Shown: positions 39,781-48,129 of the stretch, piece by piece | Layout of the letters: the number at the start of each line of letters is the position of its first letter | Numbering within the stretch: the first letter of the stretch is position 1 | NCBI GenBank assembly: GCA_036488815.1 | Contig: DASXGX010000095.1 | Location: forward strand, 69,491 to 133,490 | DNA: 64,000 nucleotides | Direction: 5' to 3' | Origin: Roseiarcus sp036488815 | GTDB lineage: Bacteria; Pseudomonadota; Alphaproteobacteria; Rhizobiales; Beijerinckiaceae | Position numbers and translations under genes: made by a program | The notes under the pieces: generated by a model | The model's database searches: none | Seen by the model: only the letters and a program-made list of their open reading frames with translations | Told to the model about the DNA's origin: nothing

Positions 39781-40335
39781 AGCCGTCGCGAAAAGCTGCC
39801 GGTTATTCGCCAAAGGGGCGCGGATACTGAAGAATCGAGAGCGTGCGGCGATTCGAGCGAATCGACGCACGCCTTCCCGCGTCGGCTGTCTCGTTTCAGG
39901 CGCGGCGAGCGAAACTCCCCCATGCCCGCGCCACGGGGCGTCATCCGACCCTGCTTGACGCACTTGAAGAAAAAGCGAACGGCCCGCTCGGCTCAAGCAC
40001 TTAACATTCGCTACGACGCCTGCGCCGCCTACCGATCGGCCTTCAAGAGCCGTGGGCGATCTCCCGGCGGCTCGCCAGTGGTAGTATAACAAAAACCGCC
40101 AACCCTCATCACAAGAGCTTGAACAAGTTTATCGTCGAGGCGTATAGTATCTCGTAGTCTGGCAAATCGCGATTACCGGACGCGATTTCCGGCCCGTGAA
40201 AGTAACGCGGGGGAGGACGCGAAAAGACGAGCGACGCCCGGCCCTTCGTTTAACGCTCGTATACGCGTGCGACGACGAGATGAGTCCTTGGTTTCCTCCG
40301 GATGGCAAAAGCGACGTGCAGCGGTGGAGAGTTTT
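39781..40335. other. Gene-free region
   Basis: A gap of 555 bases with no supported gene. The last 250 bases are less GC-rich than the surroundings (for example GTAGTATAACAAAAACC near 40080 and GCGTATAGTATCTCGTAG near 40139). It probably includes the promoter of the OrfA-like gene. No IS ends could be recognised. Confidence 0.5.
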
Positions 40336-40704
40336 GTGAAACGCAAGAGGCATTCGCTGTCGGAGATCGCCGCCAAGCTCCAACATGCCGACGAATTGGC
40401 GGCCGAAGGGATGCTTCAGAACGATATTGCGCGAAATCTGGGGGTCAGCGTGATGACCTACCATCGTTGGCGCGCGAAGCGACCCACACTCGAGAGAGCG
40501 CCGCCGTTGGCGCCGACCCTTGAAAGGGCGCCGGCCGAGCCACGCGAAGCGAGGGGAATGATCCTGCACGATGAGCGGGACCGTTCCGCCGAGCTTGACC
40601 GGCTGCGTGTGGAGAATATGCGCTTGAGGCGGTTGCTTACGGATTTGCTGCTCGAGAAGGCCAAGCTCGAGGAAACGCTCCACGGCGCGGTGGCGGCGGG
40701 GTGA
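40336..40704 (+). CDS. Orphan IS3 OrfA-like helix-turn-helix protein
   Basis: About 122 residues resembling the OrfA of IS3 elements. An N-terminal HTH (RKRHSLSEIAAKLQHADELA, then IARNLGVSVMTYHRWRAKRP) is followed by a Pro/Ala/Glu-rich linker and a leucine-zipper-like coil (ELDRLRVENMRLRRLLTDLL). GTG 40336 follows GGAGAG and removes an unlikely N-terminal tail; the frame is open from 40267. No OrfB transposase, frameshift window or terminal inverted repeats follow: the next gene is convergent 13 bases away. It may be a domesticated DNA-binding protein or a relic. The linker repeats the phrase PTLERAP twice. Confidence 0.7.
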   Translation: MKRKRHSLSEIAAKLQHADELAAEGMLQNDIARNLGVSVMTYHRWRAKRPTLERAPPLAPTLERAPAEPREARGMILHDERDRSAELDRLRVENMRLRRLLTDLLLEKAKLEETLHGAVAAG

Positions 40705-40717
40705 TCCGGGCGCGCGC

Positions 40718-41716
40718 TCAGTGCGGCCTCAGGTCGAGCCCGACCCCCTTGTCGACGAATTGCAACGTATAGATCTTCTTGTAGTCGAGGTCGGGCTTCA
40801 CCATTTTGGCTTTGACGAGCTCGTCGAAGAAAGCTTTCATTCGCGCGTCCGTCATGGCGCCGATGCCGAGCTTCAGCGCGTCGCCCGAATCGACGATGCC
40901 GTATTCCTTCATCTTGGCGATGGAATAGGCGATTTGATCGTCGGTCATCTCGGGGTTGTCTTTCTTGATCAGCGCGTTGGCTTGCCGGTTGTCGCCATAG
41001 AGGTAGTGGTACCAACCGATCGCCGAGGCGTCGACGAAGCGCTGCACCAGATCCGGCCGCTTTTGCGCGATGTCCCGACGGGTGAGGATCGTCGTGGCGT
41101 AGCCGGCCAATCCGTAGTCGTGGAGCAGGAAGACGTTCGGCTTGAAACCGCCCTCGCGCTCGACCCCGAGCGGCTCGGAGGTCACATAGGCCTCCTGGAT
41201 CGAATGCTTGTCGGCGATGAACGGCGCCGAATTGAAATTATACGGCTTGACCTTCTCGTTGCTGAAACCCCATACCGCTCGCATCCAAGCGTAAAACGAA
41301 TTGAGGCCGGACTGGCTGACGAAAACCGTCGAGGCCTTCGTCAGGTCGGTCCAATTGTCGAGCCCGACGCCAGGATGCGACATGAAGGCTTGCGGATCCT
41401 TTTGAAACTCGGCGGCGACCACGATGTTCGGCAGATCCTGGTCGGCGGTCAGAAAGTCGCCGATCAGATCGCCCCCCATGTAGAACTCGATTTTGCCCAT
41501 CAGGAGAAACAGGCCGCCGTTGCTCTGCGGTCCGCCCTGCATGATGGTGACGTCGAGGCCGTACTTCTGATAGGTGCCGTCGGCCAGCGCCTGATAGAAG
41601 CCGCCCGCCTCCGCGTCTGCGAGCCAATTGGCGCCGAAGGTCACCTTGTCGAGCGCGCGCGCGGGCGCGGCGGAGCAAAGGGCGATGAGGGCGGCGACGA
41701 GTGCGGTCATGCGCAT
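40718..41716 (-). CDS. SsuA/THI5-like ABC-transporter substrate-binding protein (orphan)
   Basis: A 332-residue periplasmic protein. Signal peptide MRMTALVAALIALCSAAPARA, then the NMT1/THI5-like fold opening DKVTFGANWLADAEAGGFYQ and GLDVTIMQGGPQSNGG. Relatives bind nitrate, sulfonates, taurine or pyrimidine precursors. No permease or ATPase gene lies nearby, so the transporter partner must be elsewhere or the gene is a stray. ATG 41716 follows AGGAGAAGATGTTTTA. Confidence 0.87.
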   Translation of the reverse strand: MRMTALVAALIALCSAAPARALDKVTFGANWLADAEAGGFYQALADGTYQKYGLDVTIMQGGPQSNGGLFLLMGKIEFYMGGDLIGDFLTADQDLPNIVVAAEFQKDPQAFMSHPGVGLDNWTDLTKASTVFVSQSGLNSFYAWMRAVWGFSNEKVKPYNFNSAPFIADKHSIQEAYVTSEPLGVEREGGFKPNVFLLHDYGLAGYATTILTRRDIAQKRPDLVQRFVDASAIGWYHYLYGDNRQANALIKKDNPEMTDDQIAYSIAKMKEYGIVDSGDALKLGIGAMTDARMKAFFDELVKAKMVKPDLDYKKIYTLQFVDKGVGLDLRPH

Positions 41717-41807
41717 TAAAACATCTTCTCCTGCTCACTCGACCCCGCCGACGAGCGTTCGCATTCCAACACCGCAGGACGCGACGCGCAACTCACGCTT
41801 CCGTCTC

Positions 41808-43166
41808 TTACTGTGTCAGTCGCGCCGACTGGACCGCCTGATAGAAGATGGTCTGCATCGCATTGTTGATGTCGGCCGACGTCGCCGCGCTGAAGAAATA
41901 TCCAGGCGAAGAGCACTTCTGCATGGCGGGGCTGATCTGGTTGTTCGCAATGAGACTGTTCACGACGCCGTCTTCATCGTTCCAGATGGGTTCTGGATCG
42001 ACGATCGAATCGTAGGGGATGAGGAGCACGGCGACGGTATAGCCCGCGGCCTTGGCGTTGGTGCAGAAGGTCTGAGTCGGGACTTGCGGCGTGCTTCCCG
42101 AAAAATTGCCGTTGGTGTAGGTCTGGCCGTTGTCCACGCCGTCGGTGATCAGAATGATGAAGGGCAAGGTCGACGACGTGCTGAGGCCGGTCCCCGGCGT
42201 TTGCAGAGAAGAGCTCAGACCCGACCACAGGTTCTCGAAATGGGTGCCGCCGCTCCCCATGCCGCTGTTGTTCGTGCCGGCGTCGAGGTAGTTCGCCAGA
42301 TTGCCGGCGACCGTGTTCGCCGTCGAAAAGTCGGAGGAAAGCGGCGCCGCCACGATCGGCTTGACGATGAACGGATAGATGCCGATGCGGAATTGATTGG
42401 CGATGATTTCGGTGTCGGTCGCTGTGGAGAGGAGCGCCTGTACCGATGCGCCGACCGAATTAAGCTTGAGCGGGATTTTGTTGGTTTGCGTAAAGTTGAA
42501 GCCTTGATACCCCGCAAAGTGACAGGCGAACTGGCACCCCCCCTTGTATCCCGCGGCCGCCTCGATCGGGTTATCCGGATTCGTCTCGATCAGCGTCTGT
42601 TGGTCGGCGGCGTTGGTCGGAATGCCCATCGAGCCTGATGTGTCGACCACGAGGTAGAAATCGAGATATTTCGGCAGCCCCGTCGTCGCCGCAGCGTCGC
42701 CGTGGATATTGATGCTGGAAATGCCGACCAAAGGTCCGAAATGGGCCGCCACCTGCGCGTTCCAAGTCACGTTCACCGTGAAGGTCAGGTTGGTCGACGG
42801 TTGCCAGGTTATTTGGGGGGTGACCGAGCCGGCCAGAACGACGGAGCCGACATTGGCGGCGAACACTTTCGCCCCCTGCGCCTTTCCGGCGGCGAGGGCG
42901 TTGTTTTGTAGCGTCGTCCCCGATTGGGCGCCCGAATTGGCGGCGTAGTAGGCCTTCGCCGTATTGACGGCCGCGAGCGCCGCCGCGTCCGCCGCGGTGT
43001 CCAGTCGCGATTTATCGGACAAGCCGACGTAGTAGTCGACCCCCATGCCGACGATGATCACCAGCAAGGGAGCCGTGAGCGCAAATAGAACAGCAAAATT
43101 TCCGCGGCGATCGCTCCAGAGAGCTTCGATAGCGCGCACCAGCCGGGACATCCTGATCGTTGTCAT
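41808..43166 (-). CDS. tadG: TadG-like pilus assembly protein with a vWA domain (set A)
   Basis: The 452-residue protein has an N-terminal prepilin-like segment (DRRGNFAVLFALTAPLLVII) that anchors it in the inner membrane, a Tad-type linker (TAADAAALAAVNTAK) and a von Willebrand A domain with an intact MIDAS start, Asp175-x-Ser177-x-Ser179 (VVDTSGSMG) and ILITDGVDNGQ. TadG proteins support Flp/Tad pilus assembly at the envelope. Third gene of the minus-strand set tadE-tadF-tadG, 34 bases after tadF. No Tad secretion ATPase, secretin or major pilin gene is in the window. Confidence 0.86.
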   Translation of the reverse strand: MTTIRMSRLVRAIEALWSDRRGNFAVLFALTAPLLVIIVGMGVDYYVGLSDKSRLDTAADAAALAAVNTAKAYYAANSGAQSGTTLQNNALAAGKAQGAKVFAANVGSVVLAGSVTPQITWQPSTNLTFTVNVTWNAQVAAHFGPLVGISSINIHGDAAATTGLPKYLDFYLVVDTSGSMGIPTNAADQQTLIETNPDNPIEAAAGYKGGCQFACHFAGYQGFNFTQTNKIPLKLNSVGASVQALLSTATDTEIIANQFRIGIYPFIVKPIVAAPLSSDFSTANTVAGNLANYLDAGTNNSGMGSGGTHFENLWSGLSSSLQTPGTGLSTSSTLPFIILITDGVDNGQTYTNGNFSGSTPQVPTQTFCTNAKAAGYTVAVLLIPYDSIVDPEPIWNDEDGVVNSLIANNQISPAMQKCSSPGYFFSAATSADINNAMQTIFYQAVQSARLTQ

Positions 43167-43200
43167 GCCGCACCGAGAAAGAGGATGGGGAGAAACGCCT

Positions 43201-43908
43201 TCATCCGCCGCCGTTCACAAGGACGCCGGGGCAATTGGAAGCCTTGGTGTCGCCGGCCGCCGCCTCCACGGTCGGGACATTGCGCGGCGCCATATAGGCG
43301 CTGCGCGCAATGGTGAACGAGGGGAGGTATGACGCGCCGAAAGTCGGCTTCCAAAGATAGGTCACATCGACGACGATGATCGAACCCGTGCCGAAGACGT
43401 CCGTCGGCAATGTAGAGGGGCTCGGCGGGCTCGAATCCGGCGCCGCCGTTATGGAGCTGCCGCATGGGCGGTAATTCTGCGTCGTCCACACGACCTGCGG
43501 TTTGTAGCTGCAACTGGTCGTGCAGCCTGTCGGCGAGACGACAAAGTTGATGCTGCTCATGTTGACGACGAGCTGGCTCCACCAGTTCGCATTCTGCGCC
43601 TGCGCGGCCGACGCCGCTCCCGGAAATATGAAGACCGCCGAGTCCCAATAAAATTGCAGGTCCGCGTCGGAGACCGCGCCGTCGCCCGAAACGACCGTGG
43701 AGGCGCTGACGGCGGTCTGCGCAATCATCTCGGCGGCGGTGTTGGCGATCTCTTCGACCCGCTCGGTCGCCAGCACGTACCGCGCGGTGTCGAACCCCAT
43801 CAGCAACAGCAGGAGCGCGACCGGGAGGATGAGCGCGAATTCGACCGCGCTGACGCCGGCGCGATTGCGCGCGAACGACCTCGCACTCGTCCGTAGGCGG
43901 GGAATCAT
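43201..43908 (-). CDS. tadF: TadF-like minor pilin (set A)
   Basis: A 235-residue protein with one N-terminal membrane helix in a pseudopilin context: NRAGVSAVEFALILPVALLL, the TadE/TadF signature in which the Glu follows the processing region. The rest is a Ser/Thr-rich periplasmic domain with cysteines (SPTGCTTSC, YRPCGSS, SNCPGVL) that may form disulfides. It is separated from the upstream tadE stop by one base, so translation is probably coupled. The E/F naming is by position and resemblance. Confidence 0.82.
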   Translation of the reverse strand: MIPRLRTSARSFARNRAGVSAVEFALILPVALLLLLMGFDTARYVLATERVEEIANTAAEMIAQTAVSASTVVSGDGAVSDADLQFYWDSAVFIFPGAASAAQAQNANWWSQLVVNMSSINFVVSPTGCTTSCSYKPQVVWTTQNYRPCGSSITAAPDSSPPSPSTLPTDVFGTGSIIVVDVTYLWKPTFGASYLPSFTIARSAYMAPRNVPTVEAAAGDTKASNCPGVLVNGGG

Positions 43909-43909
43909 G

Positions 43910-44533
43910 TCAGCACCCCGAATACGACGTCGTGAAGGGTTCGTTCTTGAACGCGGCGGTCGCGTCGATGAAAATCACCGACTGTCCGTTGTAAGTGGAG
44001 GCTACGCCGAGAAACCAGGAGAGGCCGAGCACAGGCATAGCATAAAAGACTTCGACGGCGACGATCGCGCCGGGATCTCCGATACAATAGCTCGTCTTCG
44101 TATTGTTCATAGGAACAGATGCGAGTCCGGTCATTGTGTAGCCGCGTGAATTACTTGATGTGGAAACGAAGTTCATCAATGAATAAAAGCCGCTAGGCTG
44201 CGCGGCCTCGGGGATGACACTTATATTCGTCACAACGTTGTTGCACGACATCGCCCCAGGGAGCAGAGGACACAAGATTTGCGTCCTGAACTGGGCGGCG
44301 GTCAGGTTCTGATTGGCGACGCTTCCCGTCAGAATCTGCCGCGACGCTTCCTGCGTCACGTAGAACAACGAGGCGGAATAATAGAAATAGAGTCCGAGCT
44401 GCGCGATCACGAAGACGAGCCCGACGAACAGGGGCATGATCATCGCAAATTCGGACGCCGGTCCGCCGTCCTGCCGCCGCGCGAAGTCGCGCGCGAGCGT
44501 AAGGGAATCGTCAAGTATTTTTCGCAAGGCCAT
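43910..44533 (-). CDS. tadE: TadE-like minor pilin (set A)
   Basis: A 207-residue protein with a basic N-terminus, then DGGPASEFAMIMPLFVGLVF, the TadE pseudopilin signature and membrane helix. The periplasmic part has Cys pairs (ILCPLLPGAMSC). It shares DGGPASEFA and overall layout with the second copy at 47391-47933. It is the first gene of set A; a 19-bp motif at 44582-44600 lies 48 bases before its start. Confidence 0.84.
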   Translation of the reverse strand: MALRKILDDSLTLARDFARRQDGGPASEFAMIMPLFVGLVFVIAQLGLYFYYSASLFYVTQEASRQILTGSVANQNLTAAQFRTQILCPLLPGAMSCNNVVTNISVIPEAAQPSGFYSLMNFVSTSSNSRGYTMTGLASVPMNNTKTSYCIGDPGAIVAVEVFYAMPVLGLSWFLGVASTYNGQSVIFIDATAAFKNEPFTTSYSGC

Positions 44534-44581
44534 GAAATTGCTTAACTGAATAACGGCTTTCGGCCTGATCTTGACCGAGAG

Positions 44582-44600
44582 GAATTACGGGAGGGTTACG
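44582..44600 (-). promoter_or_regulatory. Shared upstream motif of the tad operons, copy A
   Basis: GAATTACGGGAGGGTTACG on the plus strand differs by one base from the motif at 47981-47999. Each copy lies 47-48 bases upstream of a tadE start codon. Probably a promoter or regulator site. The rest of the 44534-44871 gap holds nothing else recognised. Confidence 0.6.
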
Positions 44601-44871
44601 CCGCCCGAAAAAAGCCGCCTGCATTGAAGTGAAATTTCGCGCCGCTCCCGCGGTCCGCCGGCGTCGTCGCGAACGTTGCGCGCATTCCGCCGCCGTTGTC
44701 GCGATCGATTAACCATACAGGACTTTTTGGTCGTCTTAAGTAGATGTCCATCGTCGACTTCGAACACTGTTTACCTCTTGCCCCGTATATTGGCCGCAAA
44801 TCTTCGTATTCAGCGGCGCGACTGCTCGACCCGCCATAGCGCGCCGCGGCGGCGGCAACGTGAGGTCGGCC

Positions 44872-46344
44872 ATGGCTCTTGCGATTCAGCGCCTTCTTGG
44901 TGATCGACGCGGCAACATCGCGATGATGTACGCCCTCGCGCTTCCGATGCTGATGTTCGGCACGGGACTCGCGATCGACTTCACGCACGCCGCGCAGGTG
45001 CGCACACAGCTCAATGCCGCGGCGGACGCGGCAGCGCTCGCGGCCCTGACGCCGAGCATGATGCAGCAGTCGAACGCCACCGCGCAGACGGCCGCGCAGA
45101 ACATGTTCAACGGCGAGATCGCCGGTATCAGTTCGCTGGTCTCCGGCCAGACGAACCTTTCGATCAGCGTCACCAATCCGAGCAGCAACACGCTGGAGCG
45201 CGACGTCGCGATCACCTACTCGGCGCAGAACGCCAACATCTTCGCCGGCATCCTCGGCGTTTCCGCCATGTCGCTCTCCGGCTCGTCGTCGGCGAGCGCT
45301 TCGCTCGCCGCCAATATCAATTTTTATATGCTGCTGGACAACTCGCCCTCCATGGCGTTGCCGGCGACGCAAGCGGGCATCACGCAAATGGAGAATTTGA
45401 CGCCGCAGCAGGGGAATTGCGCGTTCGCCTGCCACCAAGCGAGCACCAACAACGGCGACACCGCCGGAAACTCGTGCCTCAATTCAGCCGGAACATACTC
45501 GACGCCGAAGCTCACCAGTTCGATGGGCAAGAACGGCAACACCTATTGCTCTTCCACCCAGGGCACGCAGATCGACAATTTCGCGCTCTCGCGCCTCAAC
45601 GGGATCCAGTTGCGCCTCGACGCCCTGAGCAGCGGCATCAGCAGCCTGATGACCGACGCCTACTCCGCCCAGCAGAGCGCCACCTCGACGAAGCCGGTCT
45701 ATCAGTTCGGCGCCTATACGATGGACTCGTCCTGGCAGATCGGGATGACCAACTCCAACAGCTACAACCGTCTGATGGCGCTGACGACCAACTACGTCTC
45801 GGCGTGGAGTTCGGCGGCGCCGAATTTCGCCGTTCTCGAGTACTACTCGAACGACAACGGCTGCGGGAACGCCTCGTGCTCCACCGGAGGCGGCAGTCCC
45901 GACGTGGCGACAAACTACGACAACGCATTCGGCGCGATGAATACGATCATGCCGAATCCCGGCAACGGGACGAACGTCGCTGGCGACACGCCGCAGGAGG
46001 TGATGTTCTTCGTCACCGACGGCGTCGCCGACGAAGTCAACTCCACCTGCAGTCAGCCGCTCGCGTCGAACAATCGCTGCCAGGAGCCGATCAACACGAC
46101 TCTCTGCACGACAATCAAGAACCGCGGCATTCGGATCGCAATTCTCTACACCGACTATTATCCGGTGACCGCGAACTCCTGGTATCAAAGCTGGATCGCG
46201 CCTTTCCAGCCCAGCCTCGCCTCGACCCTGCAATCCTGCGCTTCTCCGAATCTCTTCTACGATGCGAGCATCGGAACCGATCTGGGGAGCGCCTTGCAGA
46301 CGCTGTTCAACACAGTGACCCAGACCGCGCATCTGACGCATTGA
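44872..46344 (+). CDS. tadG: TadG-like pilus assembly protein with a vWA domain (set B)
   Basis: About 490 residues, a paralogue of the protein at 41808-43166. It has the same N-terminal anchor (GDRRGNIAMMYALALPMLMF) and NAAADAAALAAL linker. The vWA MIDAS start reads LLDNSPSM (Asp156-x-Ser158-x-Ser160), so the metal-site pattern is kept, and MFFVTDGVADE follows. The middle is rich in Asn, Ser, Thr and Cys. ATG 44872 has GAGG 6 bases upstream and is preferred to the GTG at 44860. It is read opposite to both tadE-tadF pairs and converges on set B. Confidence 0.86.
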   Translation: MALAIQRLLGDRRGNIAMMYALALPMLMFGTGLAIDFTHAAQVRTQLNAAADAAALAALTPSMMQQSNATAQTAAQNMFNGEIAGISSLVSGQTNLSISVTNPSSNTLERDVAITYSAQNANIFAGILGVSAMSLSGSSSASASLAANINFYMLLDNSPSMALPATQAGITQMENLTPQQGNCAFACHQASTNNGDTAGNSCLNSAGTYSTPKLTSSMGKNGNTYCSSTQGTQIDNFALSRLNGIQLRLDALSSGISSLMTDAYSAQQSATSTKPVYQFGAYTMDSSWQIGMTNSNSYNRLMALTTNYVSAWSSAAPNFAVLEYYSNDNGCGNASCSTGGGSPDVATNYDNAFGAMNTIMPNPGNGTNVAGDTPQEVMFFVTDGVADEVNSTCSQPLASNNRCQEPINTTLCTTIKNRGIRIAILYTDYYPVTANSWYQSWIAPFQPSLASTLQSCASPNLFYDASIGTDLGSALQTLFNTVTQTAHLTH

Positions 46345-46482
46345 GAAGACGCTGCGGAAAAACGGCCGGCGGATTCGTCAAGACCACCGCCGCTGCTTGC
46401 ACGGAAAAGCGAGCATCCAGCGACCGCTCGCGCACCAGCCTCCAGAATCGCATTGGGTCTTGCTCGGATCAGCCTCAACCCA

Positions 46483-46600
46483 TGTCATGCCCACGAAAAG
46501 CGGGCATCCAGAGTCAAAGTGCGAAGGCCCGCACCGATTGCCTGGCTTCCCGCTTTCGCGGGGTGACAACAGCCTCGGGTCAACCAAAAAGCAAAACGCG
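46483..46600. repeat. Composite REP-like element, copy 3 (inverted)
   Basis: Read on the minus strand it has the tail CGCGTTTTGCTTTTTGGTTG, a GTCACCCC core with CCGCGAAAGCGGG, a spacer and a second core ending GGGCATGACAT. It lies in the 438-base gap (46345-46782) between convergent tadG and tadF genes; a weaker palindrome (GATCTCTGGATCGCC near 46670) follows. No gene was seen in the gap. Confidence 0.72.
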
Positions 46601-46782
46601 CGAACGCGCTTTCGCCAGCAAATCGCGAATCGTTCCGTGGCCGCGTCAATCGGCTGACGCCTCGATCTCTGGATCGCCTTGCTACGCTCGCGGTGACGAC
46701 AGGGGTCCGCTTCATCCCAAAGCGTGTTCGAGCGCCAGGGCGGCCCCTGCTCTTTGGTCGAACCGCCTTCACCGCATCGCGG

Positions 46783-47394
46783 TCAGTCAGGCGTCGCGCA
46801 ATTGTGGCAGGTGATGCTGGTGGATTGGCGCGGGGTCAAATAGATCGACCCCGAGAGCACGATCGTGCCGAGCGGCGTCCAAAGCTGGAGCGGCGCATAG
46901 GTGTAAGAGACCTCGCCGAGAATGAAGTAGCTGCCGCCCTGTCCGGTTCCCAACGAGGGCGGCAGCGTGAGAACCTGATTGGCCGGACGGGCGGACGCGC
47001 CGTTGTAGGGCTCGCTCCATTGAACCGTCGCGGTGGCGCCGTTCGCTGCGACGAGCACTTCCGAAACGACCATCGTCATGTTGGCGGCCGTATAGGGCGT
47101 AAGCACCGCAGAGGCGACCTGAAGATTGCTGTCGATCGCGGCTGCGGCGACGACGGACGATCCACCGCTGTACAGCGTCGGCGTCGCCTGGGTGATGAGA
47201 TCGGTGACGGTGCGCGCGGTCAACGTGACTTTGCGATCGATCGCGAAGCCCTCGGCGCCGTAGACGAGCAACGCGAGCACCGTAAGTGCGATCGGCAGGA
47301 TGAGCGCCGTCTCGACCGCCGCCGTCGCTTGCTCGTCCTCGAACAGGGCCTGTGCGCGCTCGAGGGCGGCCGGGAAGCGCGGCTCGGTTCTCAT
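46783..47394 (-). CDS. tadF: TadF-like minor pilin (set B)
   Basis: A 203-residue protein starting at ATG 47394, which overlaps the tadE stop (ATGA). The N-terminal segment TAAVETALILPIALTVLALL is the pseudopilin helix with its conserved Glu; it matches set A tadF in ALILP and layout. The periplasmic part ends SITCHNCATPD with two cysteines. The open frame upstream of 47394 is a shadow of the tadE gene. Confidence 0.8.
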   Translation of the reverse strand: MRTEPRFPAALERAQALFEDEQATAAVETALILPIALTVLALLVYGAEGFAIDRKVTLTARTVTDLITQATPTLYSGGSSVVAAAAIDSNLQVASAVLTPYTAANMTMVVSEVLVAANGATATVQWSEPYNGASARPANQVLTLPPSLGTGQGGSYFILGEVSYTYAPLQLWTPLGTIVLSGSIYLTPRQSTSITCHNCATPD

Positions 47395-47933
47395 ATCTTT
47401 GTCTCGACGATAAAGACCTGAGTCGACATCATCAGATAGGAGCCGTTGCCGAGATTGCCGAATTTGAAGCCGAGCGGCGCTCCGATCACCGGCCACTGGT
47501 AGAGAACCTGCAGCACGCCGATCTGCCCCTGCGTGGGCTGCGTATAGGGCAGGCTGTTCGCGAGCGTCCCGTTTGCTTTGAAGGTCGGCGCAGTGGTGCT
47601 GATCGACGTGGTCGACGTCGCCGGCGACAGACTGATCATGATGTTGCTGCAGGTGAACAGCGCCGTCACGTTCTGGCACAGCGCGGTCTGGAACTGCGAC
47701 GCGGTCATCGAGGTCGTCTGGTTCGTCATCACCATCCGCGCGGCGTCTTCCGCCGCGGTCTCGAGGTAAGCGTTGGCCAGGTAGATGACCGCCACTTGCG
47801 CAGTCGCCAAGATGAGCGCGATGAAAATCGGCGCCGTGATAGCGAATTCGGAGGCAGGGCCGCCGTCCTCGCGGCGCGCGAATTCTCGAACGCGCCTCAA
47901 CCCGGCCTCGGCGATCTTTGCAAAAGCAGCCAT
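47391..47933 (-). CDS. tadE: TadE-like minor pilin (set B)
   Basis: A 180-residue protein from ATG 47933. It has a basic lead (LRRVREFARREDGGPASEFA) and the membrane helix ITAPIFIALILATAQVAVIY. DGGPASEFA is identical to set A. A 19-bp motif lies 47 bases upstream. It is divergent from tesB across 196 bases. The frame is open upstream to 48278 but that part is antisense to tesB. Confidence 0.82.
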   Translation of the reverse strand: MAAFAKIAEAGLRRVREFARREDGGPASEFAITAPIFIALILATAQVAVIYLANAYLETAAEDAARMVMTNQTTSMTASQFQTALCQNVTALFTCSNIMISLSPATSTTSISTTAPTFKANGTLANSLPYTQPTQGQIGVLQVLYQWPVIGAPLGFKFGNLGNGSYLMMSTQVFIVETKI

Positions 47934-47980
47934 GCGACGCACTTTGGAAAGGTTCCGCGAGCGATTACTCTGCCCGCAAA

Positions 47981-47999
47981 GAATTACGGCAGGGTTACG
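47981..47999 (-). promoter_or_regulatory. Shared upstream motif of the tad operons, copy B
   Basis: GAATTACGGCAGGGTTACG, 18 of 19 bases identical to 44582-44600 and at nearly the same distance from tadE, while flanking bases differ. Confidence 0.6.
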
Positions 48000-48129
48000 A
48001 CTGTCCTCGAATTCGGCCGTGATTCCCGCAAAAGCGCCCTCGACGCTGAACCGGCGCGAGCAGTTGCGGCAGGGGTTGACGAAGGCGGCGCAAAGTCTCC
48101 ACAAGATCGCCATCCGCCCGGAACTCTGC

